Positions 7,248-17,385 are shown, counted from the first letter of the stretch. The stretch is 64,000 bases of DNA from Myceligenerans salitolerans (GCF_017349295.1 NZ_JAFMPK010000027.1:216839-280838), one strand, 5' to 3'. Made by a program: numbers and translations. The notes: generated from the sequence alone by a model not told the origin.

Positions 7248-9689
7248 CTACACCTCGGCGGACGCCCACCTCGGCGGGCATTCCTCCGCGAGGCGGATGA
7301 GGTCCCTCCGGTCGCGGATGCCCAGTCGGTGGTACACCTGCCGCAGCCGGTTGACGACGGTCCGCTCGGACACGAACACGGACTCGGCGATCTTCGAGTT
7401 CGTGGCGCCCTTCAGGGCGAGCCGCACCATGGTGCGCTCGTCCCGGCGGAGCCCCTCCCACCGGTTGCTCGCCACCGCGCCTCCCGAAGCGGTCTGCGCC
7501 GTGTCGATCCCGCGGGTCCATCCCGCCAGCCCGGCCAGCTGCGCGAGGGTCCGTGCGCGGTCGAAGGCGGCCACCGCGACACCGGCGTCCCCTCGTCCCG
7601 CGCGGAAGCGCCCGTAGGCCACGAGCGTCCGCACGTGCTGGCGGATCGAGGCCGGAGGGGTCGAGGCCCGAACCGCCTCGTCGAAGGCGACGAGCGCCCG
7701 GTCGCCGTCCGCGAGCAACGCGGCACCGCGCGCGCCGGCGGCCCGGAGGTCCGCCGACAGGGCGCCGCACTCGGTGACCCCGGCACCGCCGGTGACGGCG
7801 GGAACCGCCTGCACGTCACCCGCGGCCACCGCCGCGTCCACCAGATCGGCACGGACCATGACGGGGCACTGGTACGGCCATCGGCACTGCTCGACGGAGA
7901 CGGCCAGGAGCGACACGGCTTCTCGCGCACGCCCCAGGAGCAGATGGGCGGCCCCGACGTCGGCGGCGAACTCCGCCGCGGCGCGCGCGGACCAGTTGCC
8001 GAGAACCTCGGGGACGCCGACGTCCGGGACGCGTCCGTCGATGGCCGCGTCGGCGAGGGCCGTCAGTCCCCGGAGCACCAGCCACCCGTCGCAGCCGGGG
8101 CGCAGCCGGCGGACCGCGTCGAGATGACGGCGCACATCATGGAACTGTCCCTCGACCGCCGCGACCATGGCGGCGCTGAGACTTCGCGCGACCTGCTCGG
8201 CCGCGCCCCGGGCGTCGTCGTCCACGTGCGCCGCCACCAGTGCCCGCGCGCCGGACACGTCACCGAGCATGAGCCGCATCCGTGTCTGCAGGTGCAGTCC
8301 CAGCCAGTGCTGGCCGGAGGTCTCGCCGATGGTTTCCAGGTCGGCACGCAGCTGATCCGGGTCCTGCACCACGCCCTCGGCCTCGACCGCCAGTGCGGCG
8401 GCTGCCAGGCGGCCGGACGCGGCGCGCACCGCCTCACCGAGCCCCGGGGTCGCGCGCCACCAGACGTGGTCGGCCCACTCCCGGCAGTCGGTGACACCCG
8501 CCGACCCGCCCCGCGGGATACCCCATGTCTGCCCTGTCAGCACCGACATGGTGAATGCCAGGGCACGGTTGTTCGGGCATTCCACCGACAGGGGCCCTGC
8601 CCGCAGCACGGGGTTGAGCTCCTGCATGTGCAGCCCGCGCAGCATCGCCTCGCTCCTGCGCTCCGCCGTCGGCACGGCCGGCCGCCCGATCCCGCTCCGC
8701 TCCGCGCAAAGCACCGCGGCCAGCGGATGGCGCAGGAACCAGGTGCCGGCGCGCAGCTCGACAAGACCCCGCTCGGCAAGCCGGCCGAGAGTCGGGTCGT
8801 CGCCGAGGCCCTCGGCGCCGTCCCACGGCTCCTCGCCGAGCCCGGACCCGGACTGGCGCATCACGAGCGAGGCCAGGAGGTCAGCCCCCGGCTCGTCGAT
8901 GCCCTCGAGCGCGTGGCGATAAGTGCGGCGCGCCGCGGAGCCAGCACTGTCGGGACCGTGCCAGAGCGCCCCACCGCGCAGCTGCGCCACGGACAGGTCC
9001 TGGGCCAGCTCCAGGGCGAGCCGGGGGTTGCCCGCACTCCACCAGGTGATCCGCTCCACGACATCCGCCGCGATGGACAGGCCGAGCGCGTCGGTGAGGA
9101 ACTGACGCAGTGCGGGTGGGGCGAGCGGGCCGAGGCGCAGGACGTCGAGCTCGTCCGGGAGTGCGCCGGGCGCGAGCTCCTCCGCGGCGACGACCAACCG
9201 GCAGTCCAGCGCGAACGCCTCGTCGGCCAGGTGCTGCAGCCATGCGAGCCGCTCCTCGGTCAGCACTCCGGCGTCGTCGACGAACACCACGCGCGGGACC
9301 GCTGCGCCGAGGTTCGCCGTCAAGCTCTCGAAGAACCCGGTCGCGGCGCTGACATCGGCGCCGGACGGCACGACGGTGAGTTCGGAGCGCTCCGTGTCAC
9401 CGAGAAATCGTGCGTGCGGGCGACGGGACCAGATCCTCTGCACGCGGAGCACGGGGATGTCCGGGCCCAGCGCGCGCAGCGCGTGCATGACCGTCGCGGT
9501 CTTCCCGGATCCGCTCGGCCCGACCACCATCAATGTCCGGGGATCGATCTCCGATGCGACCCCGGCAATGGTCCGCATTTCTCGGTCTCGTCCGTGAAGT
9601 CCGTATTCGCGCACGTTCTCCGTCGTCATGCCGGCGATCTGTCGAGGCTCACCATCGAGCACCCGAGGTGATACCGTCCGTGTCCTCAC
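7248..9689 (-). CDS. Large ATP-binding LuxR-family (LAL/MalT-like) transcriptional regulator
   Basis: About 813 residues from the chosen GTG start. Near the N-terminus is a P-loop, GPSGSGKT, followed by a Walker B-like VVFVDDAG. A long helical middle region with ATPase/TPR-like character follows, and a C-terminal LuxR helix-turn-helix (LALKGATNSKIAESVFVSER and following residues). This is the layout of LAL/MalT-type activators, which couple nucleotide and ligand binding to DNA binding. The start at 9689 has AGGGGG nine bases upstream; an ATG at 9629, directly before TENVREYGLHGRD, is the alternative. The surface-protein gene lies immediately downstream on the same strand, separated by an AT-richer gap, so it is a reasonable target or neighbour (inference). 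The ligand is not known. Confidence 0.88.
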   Translation of the reverse strand: MRTRTVSPRVLDGEPRQIAGMTTENVREYGLHGRDREMRTIAGVASEIDPRTLMVVGPSGSGKTATVMHALRALGPDIPVLRVQRIWSRRPHARFLGDTERSELTVVPSGADVSAATGFFESLTANLGAAVPRVVFVDDAGVLTEERLAWLQHLADEAFALDCRLVVAAEELAPGALPDELDVLRLGPLAPPALRQFLTDALGLSIAADVVERITWWSAGNPRLALELAQDLSVAQLRGGALWHGPDSAGSAARRTYRHALEGIDEPGADLLASLVMRQSGSGLGEEPWDGAEGLGDDPTLGRLAERGLVELRAGTWFLRHPLAAVLCAERSGIGRPAVPTAERRSEAMLRGLHMQELNPVLRAGPLSVECPNNRALAFTMSVLTGQTWGIPRGGSAGVTDCREWADHVWWRATPGLGEAVRAASGRLAAAALAVEAEGVVQDPDQLRADLETIGETSGQHWLGLHLQTRMRLMLGDVSGARALVAAHVDDDARGAAEQVARSLSAAMVAAVEGQFHDVRRHLDAVRRLRPGCDGWLVLRGLTALADAAIDGRVPDVGVPEVLGNWSARAAAEFAADVGAAHLLLGRAREAVSLLAVSVEQCRWPYQCPVMVRADLVDAAVAAGDVQAVPAVTGGAGVTECGALSADLRAAGARGAALLADGDRALVAFDEAVRASTPPASIRQHVRTLVAYGRFRAGRGDAGVAVAAFDRARTLAQLAGLAGWTRGIDTAQTASGGAVASNRWEGLRRDERTMVRLALKGATNSKIAESVFVSERTVVNRLRQVYHRLGIRDRRDLIRLAEECPPRWASAEV

Positions 9690-9852
9690 GCGCACCCACC
9701 CCCTTTTGTGGCAGCGGTTACTTTTCCTGGGGGTGCGATGCGAGTGTATGACGAAATTGAGATCTTGCTTGGTCCATACAAGTGGTGCAGGTGGGATTAA
9801 TGGGCCCTTGCCGGAATTGTGCTCGGCATTCACGGTGCCGAGCGCGTCCCGC

Positions 9853-10173
9853 TCAGCGGTCCGTCACCAGCGTCAGCTGGACCGAGACCGGCAACAGCCG
9901 CGACGCCGCGGGCAGCCACCCGCACCACGTCCGGCTCAGGTCCAACGGTGACCGCGGCCCCGGGGCAAGACGGTGGCGTACCGCGAGCCGTTTCGCGGCC
10001 CCCTCGTCGTTCAGCGTCACGTACACGGTCAGCCCCTGGATCCGTATCGGCTCGCTCTGCTCGTCGCCGGGGGACACCTCCACCAGCTCCGGCTGGACGC
10101 GCAGGGCGAGGCTGTCCAGGCGCGCGAAACTGTCGATGACCTCGTGGAACCGGAACTCCGCGTCGATGCTCAT
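9853..10173 (-). CDS. Hypothetical protein, 106 residues
   Basis: I do not recognise this protein. It begins MSIDAEFRFHEVIDSF and is a soluble mixed alpha/beta type sequence, with no signal peptide or membrane segment. It has an acidic first half (VEVSPGDEQSEPIRIQGLTV) and a basic middle. ATG start at 10173 lacks a strong ribosome binding site. It reads in the same direction as the LuxR-type gene, with a 163-base gap downstream that is relatively AT-rich. The reading frame stays open far upstream on the same strand opposite no other gene except nnr, so the coding call rests on its codon use and position between two genes rather than on homology. Confidence 0.6.
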   Translation of the reverse strand: MSIDAEFRFHEVIDSFARLDSLALRVQPELVEVSPGDEQSEPIRIQGLTVYVTLNDEGAAKRLAVRHRLAPGPRSPLDLSRTWCGWLPAASRLLPVSVQLTLVTDR

Positions 10174-10271
10174 GCACCCCAGACGCGGAAGCGCCGGAGA
10201 TGTCACAGCACTCGGGGAAAATTCCTGAGGCAGCTTCCAGCAAGGAGCGGACGGCGGTCCTCCTGACCGCC

Positions 10272-11927
10272 TCAGCCCGCCAGGACGTCGGCGATCACCC
10301 GGGGGACGGCGTCCGCCACCTCCGAGGCGGACACCGGGCCTCCACCGCTGGCCAGCGCGGCCGCCCGGCCGTGCAGCACGACGGCGGCCGCCGCGATCCG
10401 GCTCGTCAGCGTGGGATCCGCGAGTACGTCGTCCGCCCGGGAGGCGAGGAGCGTGCCGAGCAGGCCCGCCAGCACGTCGCCCGCACCCGCCGTGGCGAGC
10501 CAGGCAGGCGCGTCGGCCTGTGCGAACGTCGCACCGGAGCCGACGATCACGGTCACCGCACCCTTCAGCAGGACCGTCGCACCGGTCGCGCGCTGCGCCG
10601 CGCGCGCCCAGCGGACGGGCTCCGCCTCGATGTCCGCCCGGTCCACCTCGTGTCCCAGCCCCCGCATGAGCTCGGCGAGCTCCCGGGCGTGGGGGGTGAG
10701 GACGGCGATCTCCGGGAGCCGGTGCTCGAGCATCGCCATCGCGCCGGCGTCGATGACCGCCGGCACCACGCCGCCGGTGACCTCGGCGTCGAGCACCCCG
10801 GTCACGGCGGCCAGCGCACCGTAGACCCGGCGGTCCTGCCCGGCGTCCGAGCCGTCCGACGGGATGCCCGGGCCGAGCACCCACGACTGGACACGGCCTC
10901 CCGCGGTGACCACCTCGGGATGCCGTGTCAGGATCCGGTCGGTGACCGTCGTGGGTCCGAGCGCGCGCACCATACCCGCGCCGGCGCGGACCGCACCCGC
11001 CGTCACGAGAACTCCCGCCCCCGGGTACTTCTCCGTGCCCGCCACGACGCCCACGACACCCCGCGTGTACTTGTGGTCGCGCACGCCGGGAACGCGCAAC
11101 ACCTCCGCGACGTCGGAGGCTTCGAGACGCACGGTCCCGGGGACCTGCTGCCCGTGGGCCGCGCCGAGTCCGACGTCGACGACCTGCACGGCACCGGCGA
11201 GGTGGGCGGCGGGCGGCAGGAGCAGGCCCGGCTTGCGAGCCCCGAACGTCACGGTCCGGTCGGCGGGAAGCACCGGGCCGGGAACGGACCCGTCGTCGAC
11301 CCCGATACCGCTGGGGACGTCGACGGCGATCACCCACGGCCACGGGTTCCCGGCCGCCTCGGCCACCGCCCGCGACTCCACGAGCGCCCGGACGATCCCG
11401 CCGGAGGGAGGCCGGAGCGCACCACGGGAACCGATTCCGACGAGGCCGTCGAGAACCACGTCCGCTGCGGCGACCCGTTCGACGACGGCGGGAACACGCA
11501 GCTCCGAACGGGCGATCACCTCGCCACCGGCGGCCTCGAGCGCGGCGAGGCCCTCGCCGTGCACCGCACTCGCCACGAGGAACGCCGTGACGTGGACGCC
11601 GGACCGCGCCAGGTGGGCACCGGCGAAGAGCGTGTCCCCGCCGTTGTTCCCCGCGCCGACGAGCAGCACCGCCCGCCCGCCGTGGGCGGCGTTCCTGGCG
11701 ACGCCTCGGCGGGGAGGCCGGACGTGACCCGGGCCGGACAGGCCGTCGGAACCGACGGCGCCCGCGAGCCGGAGCCGGCGACCACCACCGCCGGACCGCC
11801 GGCGGGCGATGTCCGCGAGCGCCGTCCGAGCGAGCGCGCGGGCGGCACGGTCCATGAGGGGTGCGCCCGCGTCGAGCAGCGGCTTCTCCACCGCGCGAAT
11901 CTCATCTGCCGTCCATGCCTCGATCAC
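10272..11927 (-). CDS. nnr: Bifunctional NAD(P)H-hydrate epimerase / ADP-dependent dehydratase
   Basis: 551 residues joining two repair activities for damaged nicotinamide cofactors. The N-terminal YjeF_N domain (about 1-230) would epimerise (R)- to (S)-NAD(P)HX and shows LLVGAGNNGGDTLFAGAHL near 86-105 and a VIAVDVPSGIG motif. The C-terminal ribokinase-like domain (about 270-551) would dehydrate the S form and shows TAGAVRAGAGMVR and the GAGDVLAG motif near the C-terminus. Between the first helices and the glycine motif there is a Gly/Arg-rich insertion (about 48-82) that looks low in complexity. GTG start. It is divergent from the LLM oxidoreductase gene. In many actinobacteria nnr sits beside acpS and glmS, as here. 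Confidence 0.92.
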   Translation of the reverse strand: MIEAWTADEIRAVEKPLLDAGAPLMDRAARALARTALADIARRRSGGGGRRLRLAGAVGSDGLSGPGHVRPPRRGVARNAAHGGRAVLLVGAGNNGGDTLFAGAHLARSGVHVTAFLVASAVHGEGLAALEAAGGEVIARSELRVPAVVERVAAADVVLDGLVGIGSRGALRPPSGGIVRALVESRAVAEAAGNPWPWVIAVDVPSGIGVDDGSVPGPVLPADRTVTFGARKPGLLLPPAAHLAGAVQVVDVGLGAAHGQQVPGTVRLEASDVAEVLRVPGVRDHKYTRGVVGVVAGTEKYPGAGVLVTAGAVRAGAGMVRALGPTTVTDRILTRHPEVVTAGGRVQSWVLGPGIPSDGSDAGQDRRVYGALAAVTGVLDAEVTGGVVPAVIDAGAMAMLEHRLPEIAVLTPHARELAELMRGLGHEVDRADIEAEPVRWARAAQRATGATVLLKGAVTVIVGSGATFAQADAPAWLATAGAGDVLAGLLGTLLASRADDVLADPTLTSRIAAAAVVLHGRAAALASGGGPVSASEVADAVPRVIADVLAG

Positions 11928-12028
11928 GCGCCCTATGATGCCCGCTTTTTGTCACGGTCCGGTACGTGGGGTGCGCGGTGGACCGGCAACGGCCTCCGTC
12001 CGGGACTTCGGGCGCCCGCGGACAAGGG

Positions 12029-12058
12029 GCGACACGTGCCCGCGCGACCTCCTAGGCT
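12029..12058 (+). promoter_or_regulatory. Candidate leaderless promoter of the LLM oxidoreductase gene
   Basis: GCGACA (12029-12034) and TAGGCT (12053-12058) are separated by 18 bases, and the ATG follows six bases after the -10-like hexamer. Transcription starting at the usual distance would begin at or next to the A of the ATG, giving a leaderless mRNA. No Shine-Dalgarno sequence is evident. Confidence 0.4.
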
Positions 12059-12064
12059 CAGGGC

Positions 12065-13114
12065 ATGCGATTCGGACTCTTCATCCCACAGGGCTGGCGC
12101 CTGGACCTCGTGGACATCGCTCCCGAGGACCATTGGTCGACGATGCTGTCACTGCTGCACCGGGCCGAGAACCAGGCGGCGGGTGAGGCCGTCCCCGGCG
12201 GTGCGTTCGCCTGGGAGTCGGCCTGGGTCTACGACCACTTCCACACCGTGCCGGTGCCCACGAGTGAGGCGACGCACGAGGCCTGGACGCTGATGGCGGC
12301 GTTCGCGGCGGCCTCGCAGCGGGTGCGCCTGGGGCAGATGTGCACGTGCATGGCCTACCGGGAGCCGACCTATCTCGCGAAGGTGGCCTCGACGACGGAC
12401 GTGATCTCCGGCGGGCGTGTCGAGATGGGGATCGGTGCGGGCTGGTACGAGCACGAGTGGCGCGCCTACGGCTACGGGTTCCCGACGGCCGGCGAGCGCC
12501 TGCGCGCGTTGGACGAGGGTGTGCAGATCATGGCGAACATGTGGCGCACCGGCTCGTCCGGCCGGTTCGAGGGCAGGCGGTACCAGGTCGACGGCGCCCG
12601 CTGCCACCCGCAGCCGTTGCAGCAGCTGCCGGTGGGCGACGGCGGCGCCGAGGTGCCGAGCATCCCGCTGTGGATCGCGGGTGGGGGCGAGAAGAAGACC
12701 CTCCGCATCGCCGCGCAGCACGCGCAGTACACGAACTTCGCCGGGGACCCGGAGGGTTTCGCGCACAAGTCGTCGGTGCTCCAGGGGCACTGCGAGGCCG
12801 TGGGCCGTGACTTCGGGGAGATCACGCGGTCGGCCAACTACAACGTGGTGATCGGGGCGACCGAGAAGGAGGTCTCGGACCGGCTGGCGTGGATCGAGGC
12901 CCACCTGCGCCGGTGGGCACCGGAGCGCGCCGACCACGAGATCGGCGTGTGGCGGGGCGCGTATCTGGCCGGCACCCCGGAGCAGATCGTCGAGAAGCTA
13001 CGGGCGGTCGAGAAGCTCGGCATGACGTACGCCATCACCTACTTCCTGGAGGCCGCCTACGACCAGTCCGGTATCGAGCTGTTCGAGAAGCAGGTCGTCC
13101 CGGAGCTGCGGTGA
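12065..13114 (+). CDS. LLM-class F420-dependent oxidoreductase
   Basis: 349 residues of the luciferase-like monooxygenase fold (TIM barrel). The N-terminus [11 protein letters not shown] and the segments [41 protein letters not shown] and [21 protein letters not shown] are characteristic of F420-dependent class members in actinobacteria. Substrate cannot be read from the sequence. It overlaps acpS by four bases (GTGA), so the two are translationally coupled, and the downstream reading is in the same operon. The upstream gene nnr is divergent, 137 bases away. Probably cytosolic. Confidence 0.9.
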   Translation: MRFGLFIPQGWRLDLVDIAPEDHWSTMLSLLHRAENQAAGEAVPGGAFAWESAWVYDHFHTVPVPTSEATHEAWTLMAAFAAASQRVRLGQMCTCMAYREPTYLAKVASTTDVISGGRVEMGIGAGWYEHEWRAYGYGFPTAGERLRALDEGVQIMANMWRTGSSGRFEGRRYQVDGARCHPQPLQQLPVGDGGAEVPSIPLWIAGGGEKKTLRIAAQHAQYTNFAGDPEGFAHKSSVLQGHCEAVGRDFGEITRSANYNVVIGATEKEVSDRLAWIEAHLRRWAPERADHEIGVWRGAYLAGTPEQIVEKLRAVEKLGMTYAITYFLEAAYDQSGIELFEKQVVPELR

Positions 13115-13461
13115 TCATCGGGGTGGGGATCGACGTGGTCGACGTCGACCGGTTCATGGCGGCGCTGGAGCGCACGCCCCGGCTCCGCGAGAAGCTGTTC
13201 ACCCCCGCCGAGCGGGACCTGCCGCCGTCGTCGCTGGCCGCCCGGTTCGCCGCGAAGGAGGCGATCGCCAAGGCGCTGGGCGCCCCTGACGGCCTGCGCT
13301 GGCACGACGCGACCGTCCATCGCGTCGTCGGCGGCCCGCCCGAGGTCGAGCTCGTCGGGACGGTCGCCGCACGTGCGGACGAGCTCGGCGTGCGGCACTG
13401 GCACCTGACGATCTCCCACGACGCGGGCATCAGCTCGGCGATGGTCATCGCCGAGGGGTGA
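13111..13461 (+). CDS. acpS: Holo-[acyl-carrier-protein] synthase
   Basis: 116 residues. It transfers 4'-phosphopantetheine from CoA to a serine of acyl carrier protein. The family signature is present: [14 protein letters not shown] at residues 2-15 (with the metal-binding Asp8) and [12 protein letters not shown] near 47-58 (with the Glu ligand). The C-terminal [19 protein letters not shown] is also typical. The GTG start at 13111 overlaps the stop of the LLM gene as GTGA, which explains the lack of its own upstream signal. Length matches the trimeric short AcpS class. It ends 30 bases from convergent glmS. Confidence 0.95.
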   Translation: MIIGVGIDVVDVDRFMAALERTPRLREKLFTPAERDLPPSSLAARFAAKEAIAKALGAPDGLRWHDATVHRVVGGPPEVELVGTVAARADELGVRHWHLTISHDAGISSAMVIAEG

Positions 13462-13477
13462 AGCGCCGCGGCCCGGG

Positions 13478-13491
13478 GCGGACCGGTCCGC
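13478..13491. terminator. Short palindrome between convergent acpS and glmS
   Basis: GCGGACC and GGTCCGC abut as a perfect 14-base palindrome directly at the end of glmS. It could act as a bidirectional stop for both convergent genes, but the lack of a loop makes this weak. Confidence 0.3.
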
Positions 13492-15402
13492 TCACTCCAC
13501 CGTGACCGACTTCGCGAGGTTGCGCGGCTGGTCGACGTCGAGCCCCTTGGCCGTGGCCAGGGCCATGGCGAAGATCTGCAGGGGGACGACGGCGAGCAGG
13601 GGCTGCAGCAGCGTCGGCGCCTTGGGGATCCAGAACACCTCGTCGGCGTAGTCGCGCACCTCGTCGTCGCCGTCCTCGGCGATGACCAGGGTCCGGGCGC
13701 CACGCGCCCGGATCTCCTGGATGTTCGAGACCACCTTGGAGTGCAACGAGTCCCGCCCGCGCGGCGAGGGAACGACGACGAACACCGGCTGGCCCTCGTC
13801 GATCAGAGCGATCGGGCCATGCTTGAGCTCGCCCGCGGCAAAGCCCTCGGCGTGGATGTAGGCCAGCTCCTTGAGCTTGAGCGCGCCCTCCAGCGCGACG
13901 GGGAAACCGACATGCCGGCCGAGGAACAGCACCTTGTCGCTCGAACTCATCGAGCGGGCGGTGGCGCGCACGTACTCTCCGCGCTCGATCACGGTCTGGA
14001 TCTTGCGCGGCATGTCGCGCAGGTCGTCCAGCAGCGCCGCGATCTCGTCGGGGAACTTGTTCCCGCGCAGCTGCGCCAGGTACAGCCCGAGCAGATACGC
14101 CGCCGTGATCTGTGCCAGGAACGCCTTGGTGGAGGCGACGGCGATCTCCGGCCCCGCGTGGGTGTAGAGCACGGCGTCGGACTCCCGCGGGATGGTGGAG
14201 CCGTGGGTGTTGACGATGGAGACGACCTTGGCACCCTGCTCCCGCGCGTGCCGGACCGCCATCAGCGTGTCCATGGTCTCGCCGGACTGCGTCACGGCGA
14301 CGACGAGCGTCCTCTCGTCCACGATGGGGTCCCGGTAGCGGAACTCGTGCGCGAGCTCCACCTCGACCGGGATCCGGCACCAGTGTTCGATCGCGTACTT
14401 CGCCACGTGACCGGAGTACGCGGCGGTCCCGCAGGCGACCACGATGATCTTGTTCACGGCGCGGAGCACGGACTCGTCGATCCTGAGGTCGTCCAGGACG
14501 AGGCGTCCGGCCGCGTCGGTCCGGCCGAGCAGCGTGTCGGCGACGGCGTGCGGCTGGTCGTGGATCTCCTTGTCCATGAACGAGTCGAATCCGCCCTTCT
14601 CGGCGGCCGCGGCGTCCCAGTCGACCGTGTAGCGCTTCGCCTCGGCCGGGTTCCCGGCGAAGTCCGTCACCTCGACCGACGACGGGGTGATCGTCACCAC
14701 CTGGTCCTGGCCCAGTTCCATCGCCTCGTTCGTGTGCGCGATGAACGCCGCGACGTCCGACCCCAGGAAGTTCTCGCCGTCGCCGATACCGACGACGAGC
14801 GGCGAGTCGTGCCGCGCCCCCACCACCGTGCGGGGGTGGTCCGCGTGGACGGCGAGCAGCGTGAAGGTGCCCTGGAGGCGCGTGGCCGCGGTGGCCATGG
14901 CACGGGTCAGGTCCTTGGTCGCGCGGTACTCGCGCGCGACGAGGTGGGCCGCCACCTCGGTGTCGGTCTCGGACCGGAACTGCACCCCTCCGGCGGCGAG
15001 CTCGGTCCGCAGCTCACCGAAGTTCTCGATGATCCCGTTGTGGATCACGGCGAGACGGTCGCCGTCGGCGAGGTGCGGGTGGGCGTTCGTGTCCGTCGGC
15101 CCGCCGTGCGTCGCCCAGCGCGTGTGGCCGATGGCCGACGTCGCCGCCGGGAGCGGCCGCAGGCCGAGCTCTTCCACGAGGTTGGCGAGCTTTCCGGCCT
15201 TCTTCGCGGTGGCCACGCCGTCGATCCCGGGGCCGACGAGCGCCACGCCCGCGGAGTCGTAGCCGCGGTACTCCAGCCGCCGCAGCCCTTCGAGCGCGAC
15301 CGCCAGCGGAGTGGCCGACCCGGCGGCCTCCTGGCCGCCCTCGTCGCTCCGCCCTTCCGCGCCGCCGCCGCTGAGACCCGTGTACCCGACGATTCCGCAC
15401 AT
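13492..15402 (-). CDS. glmS: Glutamine-fructose-6-phosphate aminotransferase (isomerizing)
   Basis: 636 residues. It makes glucosamine-6-phosphate from fructose-6-phosphate and glutamine, the first step to UDP-GlcNAc for peptidoglycan. The Ntn amidotransferase domain starts at Met1-Cys2 (CGIVGYTG), with the nucleophile Cys2 exposed after Met removal, and holds EYRGYDSAG and GHTRWATHG. Two SIS isomerase domains follow ([38 protein letters not shown]), ending in the conserved [10 protein letters not shown]. The open frame extends 13 codons upstream, but the start before CGIVGY is required by the mechanism. An insertion of about 20 Gly/Ala/Glu-rich residues lies between CGIVGYTG and [12 protein letters not shown], which is unusual. 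glmM is nearby, giving two of the three pathway enzymes. Confidence 0.97.
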   Translation of the reverse strand: MCGIVGYTGLSGGGAEGRSDEGGQEAAGSATPLAVALEGLRRLEYRGYDSAGVALVGPGIDGVATAKKAGKLANLVEELGLRPLPAATSAIGHTRWATHGGPTDTNAHPHLADGDRLAVIHNGIIENFGELRTELAAGGVQFRSETDTEVAAHLVAREYRATKDLTRAMATAATRLQGTFTLLAVHADHPRTVVGARHDSPLVVGIGDGENFLGSDVAAFIAHTNEAMELGQDQVVTITPSSVEVTDFAGNPAEAKRYTVDWDAAAAEKGGFDSFMDKEIHDQPHAVADTLLGRTDAAGRLVLDDLRIDESVLRAVNKIIVVACGTAAYSGHVAKYAIEHWCRIPVEVELAHEFRYRDPIVDERTLVVAVTQSGETMDTLMAVRHAREQGAKVVSIVNTHGSTIPRESDAVLYTHAGPEIAVASTKAFLAQITAAYLLGLYLAQLRGNKFPDEIAALLDDLRDMPRKIQTVIERGEYVRATARSMSSSDKVLFLGRHVGFPVALEGALKLKELAYIHAEGFAAGELKHGPIALIDEGQPVFVVVPSPRGRDSLHSKVVSNIQEIRARGARTLVIAEDGDDEVRDYADEVFWIPKAPTLLQPLLAVVPLQIFAMALATAKGLDVDQPRNLAKSVTVE

Positions 15403-15423
15403 GGTCGCGAGTCTACCCGCGCC

Positions 15424-15452
15424 GCCATACCATAAGTTCACGGCCCTTACAA
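15424..15452 (-). promoter_or_regulatory. Promoter of glmS
   Basis: On the minus strand TTGTAA and TATGGC are separated by 17 bases, a good match to the main vegetative sigma consensus, and lie about 22 bases upstream of the glmS ATG. The divergent coaA gene starts 67 bases to the right. Confidence 0.6.
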
Positions 15453-15518
15453 GGTGCCGGACGGGCTTTCACCCGCGCGCCACCGGGGCACGACCACGGC
15501 GGCGGGTGGTGCAGAATC

Positions 15519-16508
15519 GTGCGAGTGGCACATCAGTCATCGACCACGATCCCCGAGCACCTGCTGTCGCTGGCGCCGGCATCGCCCTACGTGGACCTCG
15601 ACCGCGCGGCCTGGAGCCGTCTGTCCGCCTCGACGCCCCTCCCGCTGACCGACGACGACGTCGACCGGCTCCGGGGGCTCGGTGACCCGATCGACCTGGA
15701 CGAGGTCGACGCCGTCTACCGTCCGCTCTCCCGCCTCCTCAACCTCTACGTGAACGCGGTGACCGGCCTGCACGGCGCCACGGCCGCGTTCCTGCACGAG
15801 CAGCCGCCGCGCACCCCGTACGTCATCGGCGTCGCCGGCTCGGTCGCCGTGGGGAAGTCGACCACGGCCCGGATCCTGCGCGAGATGCTGGCCCGCTGGC
15901 CCTCCACCCCCCGGGTCGAACTGCTCACGACGGACGGGTTCCTGTACCCCAACGCCGAGCTCGCACGGCGCGGTCTCATGGAGCGCAAGGGCTTCCCCGA
16001 GGCGTACGACCGGCGGGCCCTGATCCGCTTCCTGTCGCGCATCAAGGCCGGGCAGGAGGAGGTGCGGGCCCCGCGCTACTCCCACACGATCTACGACATC
16101 GTCCCCGGCGAGGAGGTCGTCATCCGCAAACCGGACGTCCTCATCGTCGAAGGCCTCAACGTGCTGCAGCCGGCCCGGCCCTCCGCGGTCGACGAGTCGA
16201 CCGTCGCGGTCAGCGACTACTTCGACTTCTCCATCTACGTCGACGCCCGCACCCGCAACATCCGCCAGTGGTACGTCGACCGGTTCCTGCAGCTGCGACG
16301 CACGGCCTTCCAGCGTCCGGAGTCCTACTTCCGCAAGTACGCCGACCTCTCCGACGACGAGGCGGTGACTCGTGCGCTGAGCATCTGGGAGTCCATCAAC
16401 GCGCCGAACCTGGAGCAGAACATCCTGCCCACACGGGGCCGCGCCACCCTGGTCCTCACCAAGGGTGCGGACCACAAGGTCCAGCGGGTCCGCCTGCGCA
16501 AGCTCTGA
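15519..16508 (+). CDS. coaA: Type I pantothenate kinase
   Basis: 329 residues. It phosphorylates pantothenate, the first and controlling step of CoA synthesis. The P-loop GSVAVGKST lies near residues 108-116, followed by the typical [46 protein letters not shown] and [20 protein letters not shown] segments. Length fits the prokaryotic type I enzyme, which is feedback-inhibited by CoA (family knowledge). Start is GTG at 15519; a second GTG at 15525 is equally possible. It is divergent from glmS and convergent with the DedA gene, so probably monocistronic. Confidence 0.96.
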   Translation: MRVAHQSSTTIPEHLLSLAPASPYVDLDRAAWSRLSASTPLPLTDDDVDRLRGLGDPIDLDEVDAVYRPLSRLLNLYVNAVTGLHGATAAFLHEQPPRTPYVIGVAGSVAVGKSTTARILREMLARWPSTPRVELLTTDGFLYPNAELARRGLMERKGFPEAYDRRALIRFLSRIKAGQEEVRAPRYSHTIYDIVPGEEVVIRKPDVLIVEGLNVLQPARPSAVDESTVAVSDYFDFSIYVDARTRNIRQWYVDRFLQLRRTAFQRPESYFRKYADLSDDEAVTRALSIWESINAPNLEQNILPTRGRATLVLTKGADHKVQRVRLRKL

Positions 16509-16539
16509 CAGCGGCCTCCGGAGCCGCCGGGCACGGGTG

Positions 16540-17223
16540 CTACGCCGCCGCGCGTTCGCCGGACGTCTCGCCGGCGCGGTCCTGTTCCTCGTCCTCCGCG
16601 TCCGGACGGCGGCGCTGGAACCACATCACGACCTTGTCGATCAGGAAGCCCGCCGTGACGCCGAAGACGATCCCGACACCGATCGCCAGAAGCGGTTCGT
16701 GGCCGAGCCACGCCGCCGCCAGGATCCCGATGCCCGCCGAGTACAGCGACCACATCACCGAGGCGATCGCCGCGATGACCATGAACCGGCGCCGCGGGTA
16801 GTGCACGGCTCCCGCCGTCATGTTCACCGCCACCCGGCCGATCGGGACGTACCGCGCCGCCAGGATGAACGACGCACCCCGCCGCGCGAGGACGTTCTCC
16901 GCTCGCGCCACCATCCGCCGGCCGCGCTCGGAACGCAGGAACGGTACTCGCTCGGTTCCGATCGCACGTCCGATGTGGTAGGCGATCTGGTCCCCGGTCC
17001 AGGCCCCGAGCGCACCCATCACGAGGACCAGCGGCAGCCAGGGGACTCCGCCGCTGTGCGCCGCCACGGCCAGCGTGATGAGAACCGACTCGCTCGGCAG
17101 CGGCGGGAAGAACCCGTCCACGGTCGCGAATCCGAACATGGCGGGATAGACCCAGGGCGACGCCGCGAGGTCGAGGACCCAGAGCTCCAGGGCTTCCAGG
17201 AAGGCATAGATCGGTTCCAGCAC
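16540..17223 (-). CDS. DedA family integral membrane protein
   Basis: 227 residues with four to five hydrophobic segments. The DedA/SNARE-associated signature is present: the re-entrant loop motif DGFFPPLPSESVLI near residues 39-52 with its acidic residue, and the basic motif ARYVPIGRVAVNMTAG near 123-138. Family members include undecaprenyl-phosphate and lipid flippases and act in membrane homeostasis; the particular substrate here is not shown. The C-terminal tail is charged and disordered. It lies downstream of glmM on the same strand with a 162-base gap and is convergent with coaA. Confidence 0.9.
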   Translation of the reverse strand: MLEPIYAFLEALELWVLDLAASPWVYPAMFGFATVDGFFPPLPSESVLITLAVAAHSGGVPWLPLVLVMGALGAWTGDQIAYHIGRAIGTERVPFLRSERGRRMVARAENVLARRGASFILAARYVPIGRVAVNMTAGAVHYPRRRFMVIAAIASVMWSLYSAGIGILAAAWLGHEPLLAIGVGIVFGVTAGFLIDKVVMWFQRRRPDAEDEEQDRAGETSGERAAA

Positions 17224-17385
17224 GCGCTAAGCGTAAGCAGGCGGACACCCTGATTGTCACCAGGGTTCGCCCCTGATTCGCGCCCCTGACCCAGGGTCCC
17301 TCCGGTACGTCCCCAACCGGGGCGCCGACCCGGACACGGCGTCACCCGTCCGGCCGGCCGCCTGCCCGGCGGGTCGCCCGCCCGG

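Noticed and set aside
7186-7777. Several overlapping plus- and minus-strand frames inside the LuxR-type gene
   Set aside because: They share bases with the HTH-containing frame and give Arg/Pro/Gly-rich translations without motifs.
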